Notes: generated by a model not told the origin, from the sequence alone. Counted from the first letter of the stretch, positions 43,038 through 52,060 are shown. The stretch: DNA of 64,000 nucleotides from Bradyrhizobium diazoefficiens (GCF_018129965.1 NZ_JAFCKW010000008.1:157557-221556); one strand, 5' to 3'. Numbers and translations are program-made.

Positions 43038-43676
43038 CTAGGCCCCGCTCGGACGTTGAGCCCGGAGCGCCGAACAGCGCTGCTGTCCGCCCTCGATGAT
43101 GAGTTGCACGGCATAAGCCGCCGCCTCGCCCGCGCGCTTGCCGTCGTAACCGCAATTGTCGCGCATGAACATCCAGGACAGAACGCTGGACACTGAAACG
43201 ATTCCGGACGCCATGCTGTGACGGTCTCTCTTCGAGAGTTCAGGCACGAGCGGCGCAAGGAAATCCAGCATCGCCTCCAGACGCCGCTTGTTGGTCAGGG
43301 TGCGCATCTCGCGTCCCTCGGGCGAGGAAATGACGGCCCTGATCACGCCCTCGTCGGCATCGAGGCTTGCGAACAGGGTCTTGATGTTCTCGGAGAGTTG
43401 TTCGAGCGAATTCGGCGCCAGCACCGTTTCGCCCCCGCTCTTCTCCAGCTGCCATCTCCAGAAGGCACCCAGCAATTCCTCCCGGCTGGCAAAATGCCGG
43501 AAGATCGTCCGCATGGTGATGTCGGCGACGCGCGCAACCTCGCCAATGGTGACGGCCGTCGTATCGGCCTGCGCCAGGATCTTGCCGACCGCGATCAGGA
43601 TCATCTCGCGCGTCTGTTCCTTCTGCCGTTCGCGCAGGGGACTGTTGTAGCCCGACGATGCCGCCTTCTTTTTCAT
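43038..43676 (-). CDS. TetR-family transcriptional regulator
   Basis: A 212-residue repressor. The N-terminal HTH (about 18-65) reads EQTREMILIAVGKILAQADT and VTIGEVARVADITMRTIFRH, followed by FASREELLGAFWRWQ. The C-terminal ligand domain is helical and not assignable to a ligand. The ATG at 43676 (MKKKAASSGYNS) was chosen because upstream codons overlap the binding-protein gene without conservation. It ends 18 bases from the synthetase stop (convergent) and follows the peptide-transport genes on their strand, so it probably regulates those or the synthetase cluster. Confidence 0.87.
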   Translation of the reverse strand: MKKKAASSGYNSPLRERQKEQTREMILIAVGKILAQADTTAVTIGEVARVADITMRTIFRHFASREELLGAFWRWQLEKSGGETVLAPNSLEQLSENIKTLFASLDADEGVIRAVISSPEGREMRTLTNKRRLEAMLDFLAPLVPELSKRDRHSMASGIVSVSSVLSWMFMRDNCGYDGKRAGEAAAYAVQLIIEGGQQRCSALRAQRPSGA

Positions 43677-43746
43677 GTCACAATGAATGACACCATCGAC
43701 CAGGACTGTCAACCTCGCACGAGTGGAGGATGCCGGACACGCCTGT

Positions 43747-45249
43747 TCAGCGATATCTTGCAAATTGCAGCTGAAAGGCACCGTCCGGAAACTGGTTCCA
43801 TTCGAGCGAGGCCGATGAGGCCTGGATCGTCGCCGGGAATACGACGAACAGCATCGGGGCGTCCGTGGCGATCTGCGCCTGTGCGGCGCGATAGAGTTTC
43901 GCCCTGTTGATCTGATCGGAGTCGGCGCGCGCTGCGTTGAGCAATCCGGTGACGTCGTCATTGCGGTAGCCGGAGAAATTGAACGGCCCACCGTCCGTAA
44001 ACCAGCCGAACATATTGCCGTCCGGATCGGAGCGACCCGACCATGGCGAAATCGCAATGTCGAAGTCCCGGCGCCTCAGCACCGTGATCAGGCTGGTCGG
44101 ATCGATCTGCCTGATCGCGGCATTGAATCCGACCAGATTGGCCTGAGCCTGGAGAATTTCTGCGATGCGCACCTGGGACGGCGTGTTGGTGACCGTGATC
44201 GTCAGCTCCACCGGGGTGGCTGCGCCGGAGTCGCGGACCAGCGACTTTGCCAGCACGTGATCGTAGCGATACGGTTTGAAGCCGGGGTCATAGGCCCAGA
44301 TCTGCGACGGCGGGATCGCTCCATAGGCTACAGCGCCGGTGCCGAAATAGACGGCGTGCAGCGCCGTGTCCGGATCGAAGCTCGCAATCATCGCGCGGCG
44401 GAGCCGGACATCGCTGAAAGGCGGCCGCGTCGTATTGAAGGAAAATGCATTGAACCCAAGCCCCGGCATCTGCTTGAGCGTCAGGGCCGGATCGCGCCCG
44501 ATCAGGCCCAGCATCTGCGGCGGAACGCCGTCCACGAGCTGAAACGTGCCGGCTCTCAGACTGGTGATGCGCGCGGTCTCGTCGACCACCGGCTCGAAAA
44601 CGATGCGACCGATCGGCGCCGGGCCACGCCAATAGCCGTCGAACCGCTCCAGGACGAGTTCGGAATTCTTCGTCCAGCGAACGACCCGGTAAGGCCCGGC
44701 CCCGACGGCCTTCGACCCGAAGTCGGGCCCCAGTGCCTGAACGGCGTGCGGCGACACCAGCATTCCGGCACGCAAGGCCAGGACCTGAAGCAGCGGGACA
44801 TAGGGCTTGCTGAGCCGGATCGTAAAGGTGAGCGGGCCGGTGACGTCGACCGCAGCGACCGGCGCCAGTTCGAGCCGACGCGGCGATCCCGTGGCGGGAT
44901 CGAGCATCCTGTCGAAATTGAATTTCGCGGCAGCAGCGTCGACCGGCGTCCCGTCGTGGAAGGTCAACCCCGGCCGCAACGTCAGATGGTAGGTGAGCGG
45001 ATCGGGCGCGGTCCAGTCCGCAAGGCCGGGTTCGATCCGGAAATCCGGCGTCATGTGCAGGAGCGGTTCGTGAATGTTGAACTGGACCGAAATCTCGAAA
45101 TAGGACGACATCAGCGCCGGATCGAGCGTGACCGGGTCGGACGCGATTCCGACCGCGAGCGTGTCGTCGTGCCCCGCATGGCCACGGGTGGATAGCAGCG
45201 GGACGGTGGCCAGCAAGGCTGCGAATGTTCGTCGCGTGATGCTGCGCAC
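43747..45249 (-). CDS. oligopeptide/dipeptide-type ABC substrate-binding protein (SBP family 5)
   Basis: A 500-residue periplasmic receptor. The N-terminus SITRRTFAALLATVPLLS contains RRTF and ends before a GHA cleavage site, compatible with a Tat or Sec signal. Family-5 motifs include IASDPVTLDPAL, FNIHEPLLHMTPDFRIEPGLA, LTFHDGTPVDAAAAKFNFDR and VGAGPYRVVRW. Start GTG 45249 is chosen (23 bases after the permease gene); an upstream in-frame codon is unlikely. Such receptors bind peptides, nickel chelates or opines. Two permease genes precede it, and the TetR gene follows after 70 bases. Confidence 0.88.
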   Translation of the reverse strand: MRSITRRTFAALLATVPLLSTRGHAGHDDTLAVGIASDPVTLDPALMSSYFEISVQFNIHEPLLHMTPDFRIEPGLADWTAPDPLTYHLTLRPGLTFHDGTPVDAAAAKFNFDRMLDPATGSPRRLELAPVAAVDVTGPLTFTIRLSKPYVPLLQVLALRAGMLVSPHAVQALGPDFGSKAVGAGPYRVVRWTKNSELVLERFDGYWRGPAPIGRIVFEPVVDETARITSLRAGTFQLVDGVPPQMLGLIGRDPALTLKQMPGLGFNAFSFNTTRPPFSDVRLRRAMIASFDPDTALHAVYFGTGAVAYGAIPPSQIWAYDPGFKPYRYDHVLAKSLVRDSGAATPVELTITVTNTPSQVRIAEILQAQANLVGFNAAIRQIDPTSLITVLRRRDFDIAISPWSGRSDPDGNMFGWFTDGGPFNFSGYRNDDVTGLLNAARADSDQINRAKLYRAAQAQIATDAPMLFVVFPATIQASSASLEWNQFPDGAFQLQFARYR

Positions 45250-45271
45250 GTGGAAGAGTTCTCCGAATGGA

Positions 45272-46072
45272 TCAGCGCTGTTGCGGATCCAGATAATCCC
45301 GAAGCCCGTCGCCGAGCAAGTTGAAGCCGAGCACACCGAGGAAAATGGCGACGCCCGGAAACCATGCGAGCCACGGCGCCTGGTCGAGAAACCCCATCGC
45401 CTGGCGCAGCATGCTCCCCAGCGTTGGCGTCGGCGGCTGCGCGCTGAGGCCGAGAAACGACAGATAGGATTCCATGATGACGGCGGAGGCCACCAGCAGC
45501 GAGGCCTGGACGATCAAGGGAGAAACGACATTCGGGGTCATCGTCCGCGTGAGAATATGAAAATGACCGAGTCCCACGGCGCGGTCAGCCATGACGTAGC
45601 CGAGTTCGCGGACCACCAGCGCCTGCGACCTCGCGAGCCTCGCAAACACCGGAATGTCGACGATCGCGATCGCGATCAGCGCATTCTCGAGCCGCGGACC
45701 TGCGGTCGCCGCCAGGGCAAGCCCGATCAGGATGCCGGGAAAGCCCAGGATCGCATTCGCGACGGCCATCAGCGCTTCGTCGATCCATCCGCCGTAATAG
45801 CCGGCGGCGATGCCCGCCATCGTCCCGGTCAGAAATGCGATGAAAACGCTGGCGAGGCTGACCATGAACGAGGCTCGAGCACCAAACAGCACCCGCGAGA
45901 ACACGTCCCGGCCAAGGTCGTCGGTGCCAAAGAGATGAGATGCTCCTGGCGGAGCCAGGATCGATGCGAATTCGAGCGCGTCAGGGTTATAGGGTGCCAG
46001 CATCGGCGCGAGCAGGACCGCGACCATGGTGACCGCGACGATCACCACGCCGACACGGGCGCGGGGACCCAA
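45272..46072 (-). CDS. peptide ABC transporter permease, DppC-like
   Basis: A permease of about 266 residues with six hydrophobic segments and the family segment PGASHLFGTDDLGRDVFSRVLFGARASF near the N-terminus. The cytoplasmic EAA-type loop is DRAVGLGHFHILTRTMTPNV, which contacts the ATPase. The true start is unclear: TTG at 46072 leaves a 44-base gap to the upstream permease and no ATG exists further up in frame. It is the second permease of the leftward transporter set, but no ATPase gene is present in the window. Confidence 0.83.
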   Translation of the reverse strand: MGPRARVGVVIVAVTMVAVLLAPMLAPYNPDALEFASILAPPGASHLFGTDDLGRDVFSRVLFGARASFMVSLASVFIAFLTGTMAGIAAGYYGGWIDEALMAVANAILGFPGILIGLALAATAGPRLENALIAIAIVDIPVFARLARSQALVVRELGYVMADRAVGLGHFHILTRTMTPNVVSPLIVQASLLVASAVIMESYLSFLGLSAQPPTPTLGSMLRQAMGFLDQAPWLAWFPGVAIFLGVLGFNLLGDGLRDYLDPQQR

Positions 46073-46116
46073 CGCCGGCCGCGCCGCCGCTGCATCGGAC
46101 CTGGGCGCAACCGGTT

Positions 46117-47064
46117 TCAGGAAGCCCCCCCGCCCGCAATGGAGCCGATCCGGGCATCGAGCCGCGTGTACAAGAGGTCGGTCGACAGATTGATCAGGAG
46201 GAAGAGCGTCGCCGTCACCAGCACCGCGCCCTGCACGACCGGATAGTCACGCGCGAATACGGCATCCACCGTCAATTTGCCGAGGCCGGGCCAGGCGAAC
46301 AATGTTTCGGTGACGACGACGCCGCCAAACAACTGGCCCATCTGGAGGCCGAGCAGCGTGACGATCGGGACCATCGCATTCGGCAGGGCGTGCCTGGACA
46401 GCACTGCGCGTCGTCGCAGTCCTTTTGCGCGGGCCGTGCGGATGAAGTCCGCGCCCAGAATCTCGAGCATGGCGGCACGGGTGATGCGCAGGCTCGAAGC
46501 CGCGAGCGCGATGCCGAGCGTGAGCGTCGGAAGCACGAGATGCAGCAGGAAACCGCCCGGATCGACCACCGGAGAGACGTAACCCGATGCGGGCAGCACC
46601 GGCAGATGGATCGTGAAGGCGAGCACCAGCAACATTCCGAGCCAGAAGCTCGGTACCGACAATGCGCAAATGGCGGCCAGCGACAACAAATAGTCCGACA
46701 ATTTTTCGTGGCGGCTCGCCGCCATGACGCCTGCGGGTATCGCGATCGCGGTCGACAGCACGAGGGCGGCCAGCGACAGCAGGACGGTCGGGCCGAGCGC
46801 GCCGAGAATCAGTGGAAGCACGGGCCGTCCCGTCTGAAGCGACCGGCCGAGATCGCCGGCCACAACATGCGACAGCCAGTGCACATATTGCAGCACGATA
46901 GGCTGGTCGAGCGCGAAAGTCCGCCGAATGGCGGCAACAGACGCCGGGTCCGCCTCGAGCCCGAGCCGCGCCAGGGCCGGATCGCCCGGCGCAAGCCGGA
47001 TCAACAGGAATGCGACGACCGAACTGCCGAACAGCACCAGGACCGCACTGAGTAGTCTCTTCAT
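46117..47064 (-). CDS. peptide ABC transporter permease, DppB-like
   Basis: A 315-residue membrane protein with six predicted helices. It opens MKRLLSAVLVLFGSSVVAFLLIRLAPGDPA, the classic DppB/OppB/GsiC start, and has the coupling loop DFIRTARAKGLRRRAVLSRHALPNA and the later GGVVVTETLFAWPGLGKL. The ATG at 47064 matches the family start, rather than upstream ATGs at 47103-47097. It is the first gene of the leftward permease-permease-receptor-TetR unit, and its promoter faces that of the ECF sigma factor. Confidence 0.87.
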   Translation of the reverse strand: MKRLLSAVLVLFGSSVVAFLLIRLAPGDPALARLGLEADPASVAAIRRTFALDQPIVLQYVHWLSHVVAGDLGRSLQTGRPVLPLILGALGPTVLLSLAALVLSTAIAIPAGVMAASRHEKLSDYLLSLAAICALSVPSFWLGMLLVLAFTIHLPVLPASGYVSPVVDPGGFLLHLVLPTLTLGIALAASSLRITRAAMLEILGADFIRTARAKGLRRRAVLSRHALPNAMVPIVTLLGLQMGQLFGGVVVTETLFAWPGLGKLTVDAVFARDYPVVQGAVLVTATLFLLINLSTDLLYTRLDARIGSIAGGGAS

Positions 47065-47315
47065 CACGCGACTCGGCCTGTGCTGGTGGAAAATCATCAT
47101 CAAAAAAGCACGGACATGAACGGCGCCAGCGAACCTTCAAGCGGCTGAAATTGCAAGCATCAAAAAACCTCCAATGCCTGCGCCCGCGGGAAGCATTGAC
47201 AGCCCGCGTGATTTGATGTCATAGATCGTGACGTTATTTCGTATTTAATGACAAATCAATGAAACGCCCGGGTTTTCCGGGCGCCGGTTCTGCTTGACAA
47301 AGGCTGGGGCGAGCC
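47065..47315. promoter_or_regulatory. divergent promoter region of the peptide transporter and the ECF sigma factor
   Basis: About 250 bases, AT-rich relative to the genes, between divergent starts. TTGACA at 47196-47201 is followed after 17 bases by TCATAG (47219-47224), a possible sigma-70-type promoter for the rightward gene. A region around TTATTTCGTATTTAATGACA lies just downstream. No gene is seen here. Confidence 0.4.
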
Positions 47316-47909
47316 ATGATCGAGGATATCTGTTTCGAAAACGGTGTCGAGCGGCTGCGGCGGCTTCTGATCGCCGTCGGCCACCGCGACGAGGCGGCAT
47401 TCGCCGCCTTGTACGGCCTGACCAAGGGCAAGATGTTTGCCGTCGCGCTCGCCATCGTCCGGCGCCGCGATCTCGCGGAGGATGTGATGCAGGAGGCCTA
47501 TGTCCGCATCTGGCACAACGCTGCGCGCTTCGACCCCGCCAAGGGTTCGCCGATTTCGTGGATGGCGACCATCGTCCGCAATCAGGCGATCAATGTCGTC
47601 CGGCGGCCGACAGTGGAAGTCGAATGCGATCAGGCGACCGTCCTGAATGTGGTCGGAGACGATTGCAGCCCGCTCGACCAACTCCAGTCGTCGCAGGATT
47701 GCAGCCATGCGCTCGCGGCCTTGCAGGCGCTGGCACCGTTGCAGCGTCGCCTGATCGTCGCGGCCTATGTTCGCGGCGAGAGCCGCGATCAGTTGGCGCA
47801 ACGGTTCGGCGCACCCGCCAACACCATCAAGACCTGGCTGCGCCGCGCCATCATGGACGTGCGCGCGACGCTCGAGCGTCCGCACGAAAACCGTCAGAGC
47901 GCCGCCTGA
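47316..47909 (+). CDS. ECF-type RNA polymerase sigma factor (SigK/RpoE-like)
   Basis: A 197-residue sigma factor with region 2 (about 22-90: ALYGLTKGKMFAVALAIVRR, DLAEDVMQEAYVRIWHNAAR, then SPISWMATIVRNQAIN) and region 4 (about 128-185: LQALAPLQRRLIVAAYVRGE, DQLAQRFGAPANTIKTWLRR). These recognise the -10 and -35 promoter elements. ECF factors are usually paired with an anti-sigma gene, but none is visible in the 330 bases that follow or nearby. Downstream genes encode a FAS1 protein, a b-type cytochrome and a molybdoenzyme, which are its likely targets. Confidence 0.9.
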   Translation: MIEDICFENGVERLRRLLIAVGHRDEAAFAALYGLTKGKMFAVALAIVRRRDLAEDVMQEAYVRIWHNAARFDPAKGSPISWMATIVRNQAINVVRRPTVEVECDQATVLNVVGDDCSPLDQLQSSQDCSHALAALQALAPLQRRLIVAAYVRGESRDQLAQRFGAPANTIKTWLRRAIMDVRATLERPHENRQSAA

Positions 47910-48241
47910 TTGCAGTCCGCTCGCGGGCGCATCGATCGCCTCGGAAGAGGCCTCCTCTTGCATGTCGTCCTGGCTGCGCCCGTCAAGACGGGCGCATGAC
48001 GATGCGCGCTGACTTTCCGCGACCGCCGCACGCGCGAGCCGGTTGCGAACGCAGAGCGGCCCGACAATACGATCTCGCAGCCACCGAGTTTCGGATTTCA
48101 TGTCCGATTTTTTCTCGCGCGATTCGCGCATCGCGCTGAAACAAATTTCGAGCGGCCCTGTATTTCGGAGCACGAGACACGCGATGCCGATCCGGCCCAC
48201 GCCGATCTCGCCAACGATCAATCCAGACACAGGAGACTACC
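47910..48241. other. gap between sigma factor and FAS1 genes
   Basis: About 330 bases. Frames through it lack ribosome-binding sites and recognisable protein. It would be the expected place for an anti-sigma gene, and none is seen. The FAS1 promoter should lie in the last 150 bases; I cannot point to a clear consensus. Confidence 0.45.
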
Positions 48242-48790
48242 ATGAACAAGTTCGGAAAGATTCTTCTCGCGGCCGCGATCAGCGCGACCTCACTGAGCAG
48301 CGTTGCGGTCATCAACGCGTTCGCCAACGAAAAGACCGTGACGGTCGGCGGCGCGCCGATGTATCCCTCCAAGAACATCATCCAGAACGCGGTGAACTCG
48401 AAGGATCACACTACGCTGGTCGCCGCGGTGAAGGCCGCCGGCCTCGTCGAGACGCTCGAGGGCAAGGGTCCCTTCACCGTGTTCGCGCCGACCAACACCG
48501 CGTTCGGCAAACTGCCGGCCGGCACCGTCGACACCCTGGTCAAGCCCGAGAACAAGGCGACGCTGACCAAGATCCTCACCTACCATGTCGTGGCCGGCAA
48601 GCTGGAAGCCTCCGACCTCACCGACGGCAAGAAGCTCAAGACCGTCGAAGGCGAGGAACTGACCGTGAAGCACGATGGCGGCAAGATCGAGATCATCGAC
48701 TCCAAGGGTGGCGCCTCCGCCGTCACGATCGCCGACGTCAACCAGTCGAACGGCGTGATCCACGTCGTCGATTCCGTGCTGATGCCGTAA
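48242..48790 (+). CDS. exported fasciclin (FAS1) domain protein
   Basis: A 182-residue protein with a signal peptide (MNKFGKILLAAAISATSLSS...FAN) and one FAS1 domain (about 45-182). The two conserved FAS1 segments are present: GPFTVFAPTNTAFGKLP (H1) and the C-terminal VNQSNGVIHVVDSVLMP (H2), with TYHVVAGKL between them. FAS1 domains mediate adhesion or structural contact outside the cell. AGGAG precedes the ATG. In mycobacteria, secreted FAS1 proteins are controlled by SigK, which parallels the sigma factor next door. Confidence 0.9.
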   Translation: MNKFGKILLAAAISATSLSSVAVINAFANEKTVTVGGAPMYPSKNIIQNAVNSKDHTTLVAAVKAAGLVETLEGKGPFTVFAPTNTAFGKLPAGTVDTLVKPENKATLTKILTYHVVAGKLEASDLTDGKKLKTVEGEELTVKHDGGKIEIIDSKGGASAVTIADVNQSNGVIHVVDSVLMP

Positions 48791-48801
48791 CGCACAGGCG
48801 C

Positions 48802-48830
48802 GGGCCCGCGGGGAACAGTCCCGTGGGCCC
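48802..48830. other. GC-rich hairpin after the FAS1 gene
   Basis: GGGCCCGCGGG (48802-48812) pairs with CCCGTGGGCCC (48820-48830) with one G-T pair and a seven-base loop. It starts 12 bases after the FAS1 stop. There is no T-run, so it may stabilise the message or attenuate read-through into the cytochrome gene. Confidence 0.4.
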
Positions 48831-48877
48831 GTGCCGGCACCGACCGATGTCGAACACCGATCTCAAGGGAGGGCGAG

Positions 48878-49513
48878 ATGAGCCTGGCCACGTCATATGC
48901 CGTCGATCCGAAGCGCGATGGCGCCGGCCGCAAGGTCATTCATCCGCTCGTCGTGCGCGTCACCCACTGGGTGAATGCCGTTGCGATGATCACGATGATC
49001 ACGAGCGGATGGCAGATCTACAACGCCTCGCCGATCTTCCCGTTTCGATTCCCCGATGCGCTGACGCTGGGCGGCTGGCTCGGCGGCGCGATCCAGTGGC
49101 ACTTCGCGGCGATGTGGGTGCTGATGGGCAACGGACTGCTCTATCTCGGCTACGGCGTGCTGTCGCGCCGGTTTTACCGCAAGCTGTGGCCGATCACCTG
49201 GCGCGGGCTCATCATCGACCTCTCCGACGCATTGAGGGGCCGGCTCGCCCATGCCGACCTGTCGAAATACAACGCAGTGCAGAAGCTGCTCTATGGCGGC
49301 GTCATCCTCGCCGGAATTCTCGCAGTGCTGTCGGGGCTCGCGATCTGGAAGCCCGTGCAGTTGCAGGTCTTGACGGCCGTGTTCGGCGATTTCGACACCG
49401 CGCGGATCGTCCACTTCCTTTCGATGTCGGCGATCACCGCCTTCCTGCTGGTCCATGTGGCGATGGCGCTGATCGTTCCGGCGAGCCTGCTCGCCATGTT
49501 TCGCGGCCGTTGA
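48878..49513 (+). CDS. b561-type membrane cytochrome (cytochrome b/b6 domain)
   Basis: A 211-residue integral membrane protein with four helices. Heme-ligand histidines sit in VRVTHWVNAVAM, IQWHFAAMWVLM, RIVHFLSMSAI and LLVHVAMALIV, the arrangement of the hydrogenase/formate-dehydrogenase b-type subunits. It probably passes electrons between the quinone pool and the molybdopterin enzyme encoded 15 bases downstream, replacing the YedZ-type partner. Position and spacing suggest an operon with the FAS1 gene. Confidence 0.85.
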   Translation: MSLATSYAVDPKRDGAGRKVIHPLVVRVTHWVNAVAMITMITSGWQIYNASPIFPFRFPDALTLGGWLGGAIQWHFAAMWVLMGNGLLYLGYGVLSRRFYRKLWPITWRGLIIDLSDALRGRLAHADLSKYNAVQKLLYGGVILAGILAVLSGLAIWKPVQLQVLTAVFGDFDTARIVHFLSMSAITAFLLVHVAMALIVPASLLAMFRGR

Positions 49514-49528
49514 TCGGGGAGAAGCATC

Positions 49529-50317
49529 ATGCAGCGCAGACACATTGAAAGACTCTCGGAGTCCGACCGCAAGGACATCCTCAAGGAGGTCTCGAAGCGG
49601 CTCGATCTATCGACCCGCCGGCTGTTCCTGAAAGGCTTCGCAAGCCTCGGCAGCCTGACCTTGCTGACCGGCTGCGACGTGGTCGACGGACTCTCCACGG
49701 AGCGCATGCTCGGCAACGTCTCCGACTTCAACGACCGTGTTCAGGCCTGGCTGTTCAATCCCGCCGCCATGGCCAGGGAATATCCGGAAAGCGCGATCAC
49801 CAGGCCGTTCCCGTTCAACTCGTTTTACACGCCGAATTCGCCGGACAAATCGCCGGATGTCGACGGATCGACGTTCAAGCTGGAAATTACCGGAATGGCG
49901 GTCGACAAGACGCCATGGAGCCTCGACCGGCTCCAGGCGCTGCCGCAGTTCACGCAGATCACACGGCACATCTGCATCGAGGGCTGGAGCGCCATCGGCA
50001 AATGGACCGGCGTCCGCTTCCGCGATTTCCTCACGCGCATCGGCGCCGACACCTCGGCGAAGTACGTGACGTTTCGCTGCAGCGACAATTACATCACGTC
50101 GATCGACATGCCCACGGCGCTTCACGCCCAGACGCAGCTCAGCTTCAAGTTCGACGACGAGATCCTGCCGCGCCGATACGGCTATCCGATGAAGCTGCGG
50201 GTCCCGACCAAGCTCGGCTTCAAGAACCCCAAGCACATCGCCGGCATCGAAATCGGAAACGAATTCACCGGCGGCTATTGGGAGACGTATGGCTACAACT
50301 GGTTCAGCGGGTCGTAG
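49529..50317 (+). CDS. molybdopterin-dependent oxidoreductase, sulfite-oxidase/YedY-like
   Basis: A 262-residue periplasmic enzyme. The N-terminus carries STRRLFLKG (28-36), a twin-arginine-like signal, followed by LLTGC with Cys49 as a possible lipidation site. The molybdenum ligand Cys149 is in TRHICIEGWSAIGKW, the sulfite-oxidase-type pattern; the C-terminal part ends GYNWFSGS. MsrP/YedY relatives reduce methionine sulfoxide or related oxides. The adjacent b-type cytochrome is the likely electron partner. Substrate not known. Confidence 0.87.
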   Translation: MQRRHIERLSESDRKDILKEVSKRLDLSTRRLFLKGFASLGSLTLLTGCDVVDGLSTERMLGNVSDFNDRVQAWLFNPAAMAREYPESAITRPFPFNSFYTPNSPDKSPDVDGSTFKLEITGMAVDKTPWSLDRLQALPQFTQITRHICIEGWSAIGKWTGVRFRDFLTRIGADTSAKYVTFRCSDNYITSIDMPTALHAQTQLSFKFDDEILPRRYGYPMKLRVPTKLGFKNPKHIAGIEIGNEFTGGYWETYGYNWFSGS

Positions 50318-50338
50318 AGACCGCCACAAACTGGGTGC

Positions 50339-51091
50339 TCAGCGCTGCAACACAGGCCAATCGCCACCCAAATTTCTGGTCAGAGTTTCGGCAACAGGCC
50401 CGAGCAAGCGTTTCATTTCTGCGATCTCGGCTTCGCCGAAGCGTTCGCGCGGGCCGGACAGCGAGATCACGCCGACCAGCATGGAGCGCGGACCGAACAC
50501 CGGCGCCGCCACCGCGGCGCAGCTCGGATCACGCTCGCCCAGCGAGACATCGAAGCCGCTGGCGCGGATTGCGTCGTAGCGCGGACCGGCAGCGCCTTCG
50601 TAAGCCAGAATAATGTGCCCGGCCGCGCCTCGCAGCAGGGCGTAGCTCTGGCCGGCCTCGACGCGATCGAGCGTGGCGTGGCGGGAATTGACCCGGAACA
50701 GGCAGACGCGATGATCGGCATCCTGACGGACATGGAATGACGCACTCTCGGTGCCGCGATCGACCAATTCCTGCAGCGCTGGCACCACATGATGCCCGAG
50801 CGCGTTCTTGCGGGTGAAGGCAACGCCCAAGCGAAATGCCGTCGGCCCGAGGTCATAGGCACCATCCGGCAACCGCGTGACATAGCCGGTCGCGATCAGC
50901 GATCCCAACAGCCGCAGGATCGTGCTCTTGTAATAGCCGGTGCGCACCGCCAGCTCGGCCAGCGTCATGGTCTGGTCGGCGCTTTCCAGCGCAGCCACGA
51001 TGGACAGCGCCCGCTCGACAGCGGCCACGCCATCGCCGGCCTCGCGGACGGCCGGTGGGGACTTCACTTGTGGGGTCGCGAGCTTCTTCAT
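50339..51091 (-). CDS. IclR-family transcriptional regulator
   Basis: A 250-residue regulator with an N-terminal winged helix (ALSIVAALESADQTMTLAEL, AVRTGYYKSTILRLLGSL) and a GAF-like effector domain (ESASFHVRQDADHRVCLFRV, GAAGHIILAYEG, FGPRSMLVGVISLSGPRERF). IclR members control catabolic genes in response to small acids. It is nine bases downstream of the dehydrogenase gene on the same strand, so it is the likely regulator of the catabolic cluster that ends at 57.1 kb. Confidence 0.9.
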   Translation of the reverse strand: MKKLATPQVKSPPAVREAGDGVAAVERALSIVAALESADQTMTLAELAVRTGYYKSTILRLLGSLIATGYVTRLPDGAYDLGPTAFRLGVAFTRKNALGHHVVPALQELVDRGTESASFHVRQDADHRVCLFRVNSRHATLDRVEAGQSYALLRGAAGHIILAYEGAAGPRYDAIRASGFDVSLGERDPSCAAVAAPVFGPRSMLVGVISLSGPRERFGEAEIAEMKRLLGPVAETLTRNLGGDWPVLQR

Positions 51092-51100
51092 GGATGTCCG

Positions 51101-51988
51101 TCAGGTCGTGCGCGATGCCTTGATGACGCGCGCCAGAACTGGCCAGTAGAGCTCGCCATGACCGGCGTCAATTGTCTCGCCGAGCAACCTGTCGGCAAGT
51201 TCGGCGCCCTGCAGTTTGATATTGACGGACTTGGCAAGATCAAGGGCGTAGCTGATATCCTTGCGGGCATACTCAGTCGAAAAAGCGCGTTCCGGAAAAG
51301 TGTCCGGCAACATCGCCTTCATGCCGTGGTTGCGCAAGGCAAAGCTGTCAGCGGAACCCTTGGCCAGCGTCTCGAATACCAGTTTGGGATCGAGCCCGGC
51401 GCGCTTCGCGGTTTCCAGCGCCTCGGCTAGTGCAACGACCGTTTCCATCAGCACCATGTTGTTGAGGATCTTGACCACCTGCCCTGCCCCGACATCGCCG
51501 CAATGGGTGATTTCGGTGGCGAAGGTTGCGATCAGCGGCTGCAACTTGGCGAAGATCGTCGCATCGGCACCGACCATGACGCTCAGCGTGCCCTCCTCCG
51601 CCGCCTGCCGGGTCCGCGCAATCGGCGCGTCGGCAAAGGCCGCGCCCTTGGCAGCAAATCGCTTGGCGAGTTCGCGGCTGGCCTCCACCGGCGAGGTACC
51701 GAGATCAACGATGGTGTGGCGCGCCTCCGCATGCGCGATCAGGCCATTCTCGCCATCGCACACTGCAGCAACGTGCTTGCCGCTCGGCAGCGCCATGAAG
51801 ATGACGTCGCAGCTCTTGGCGAGCTCGGCAAGCGTCGCCGCGCGCTTGACGCCGGCTTCCGCCAGCCGTTCAAGCGCCGCATCGGCAAGGTCGAATCCGT
51901 AGACCGGCAGACCGGACTTGCGCGCGAGATTGCGGCACATCGGCTCGCCCATGACGCCGAGACCGATAAAACCAATGGCAGTCGCCAT
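51101..51988 (-). CDS. 3-hydroxyisobutyrate dehydrogenase-like NAD(P) oxidoreductase
   Basis: A 295-residue beta-hydroxyacid dehydrogenase. The Rossmann motif is IGFIGLGVMGEPMCRNLARK, then FADAPIARTRQAAEEGTLSV, the substrate loop, and KILNNMVLMETVVALAEALE with the conserved catalytic Lys/Asn region (GAGQVVKILNN). It would oxidise or reduce a 3-hydroxyacid such as 3-hydroxyisobutyrate or tartronate semialdehyde. With the IclR gene it closes the leftward catabolic set. Confidence 0.87.
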   Translation of the reverse strand: MATAIGFIGLGVMGEPMCRNLARKSGLPVYGFDLADAALERLAEAGVKRAATLAELAKSCDVIFMALPSGKHVAAVCDGENGLIAHAEARHTIVDLGTSPVEASRELAKRFAAKGAAFADAPIARTRQAAEEGTLSVMVGADATIFAKLQPLIATFATEITHCGDVGAGQVVKILNNMVLMETVVALAEALETAKRAGLDPKLVFETLAKGSADSFALRNHGMKAMLPDTFPERAFSTEYARKDISYALDLAKSVNIKLQGAELADRLLGETIDAGHGELYWPVLARVIKASRTT

Positions 51989-52060
51989 GCCGTATTCCCT
52001 TTCATTTCCAGATCAATTGCGAAGCGGGCAAAGCTGAATTGCGCCCGCACTCGTTGTGGC

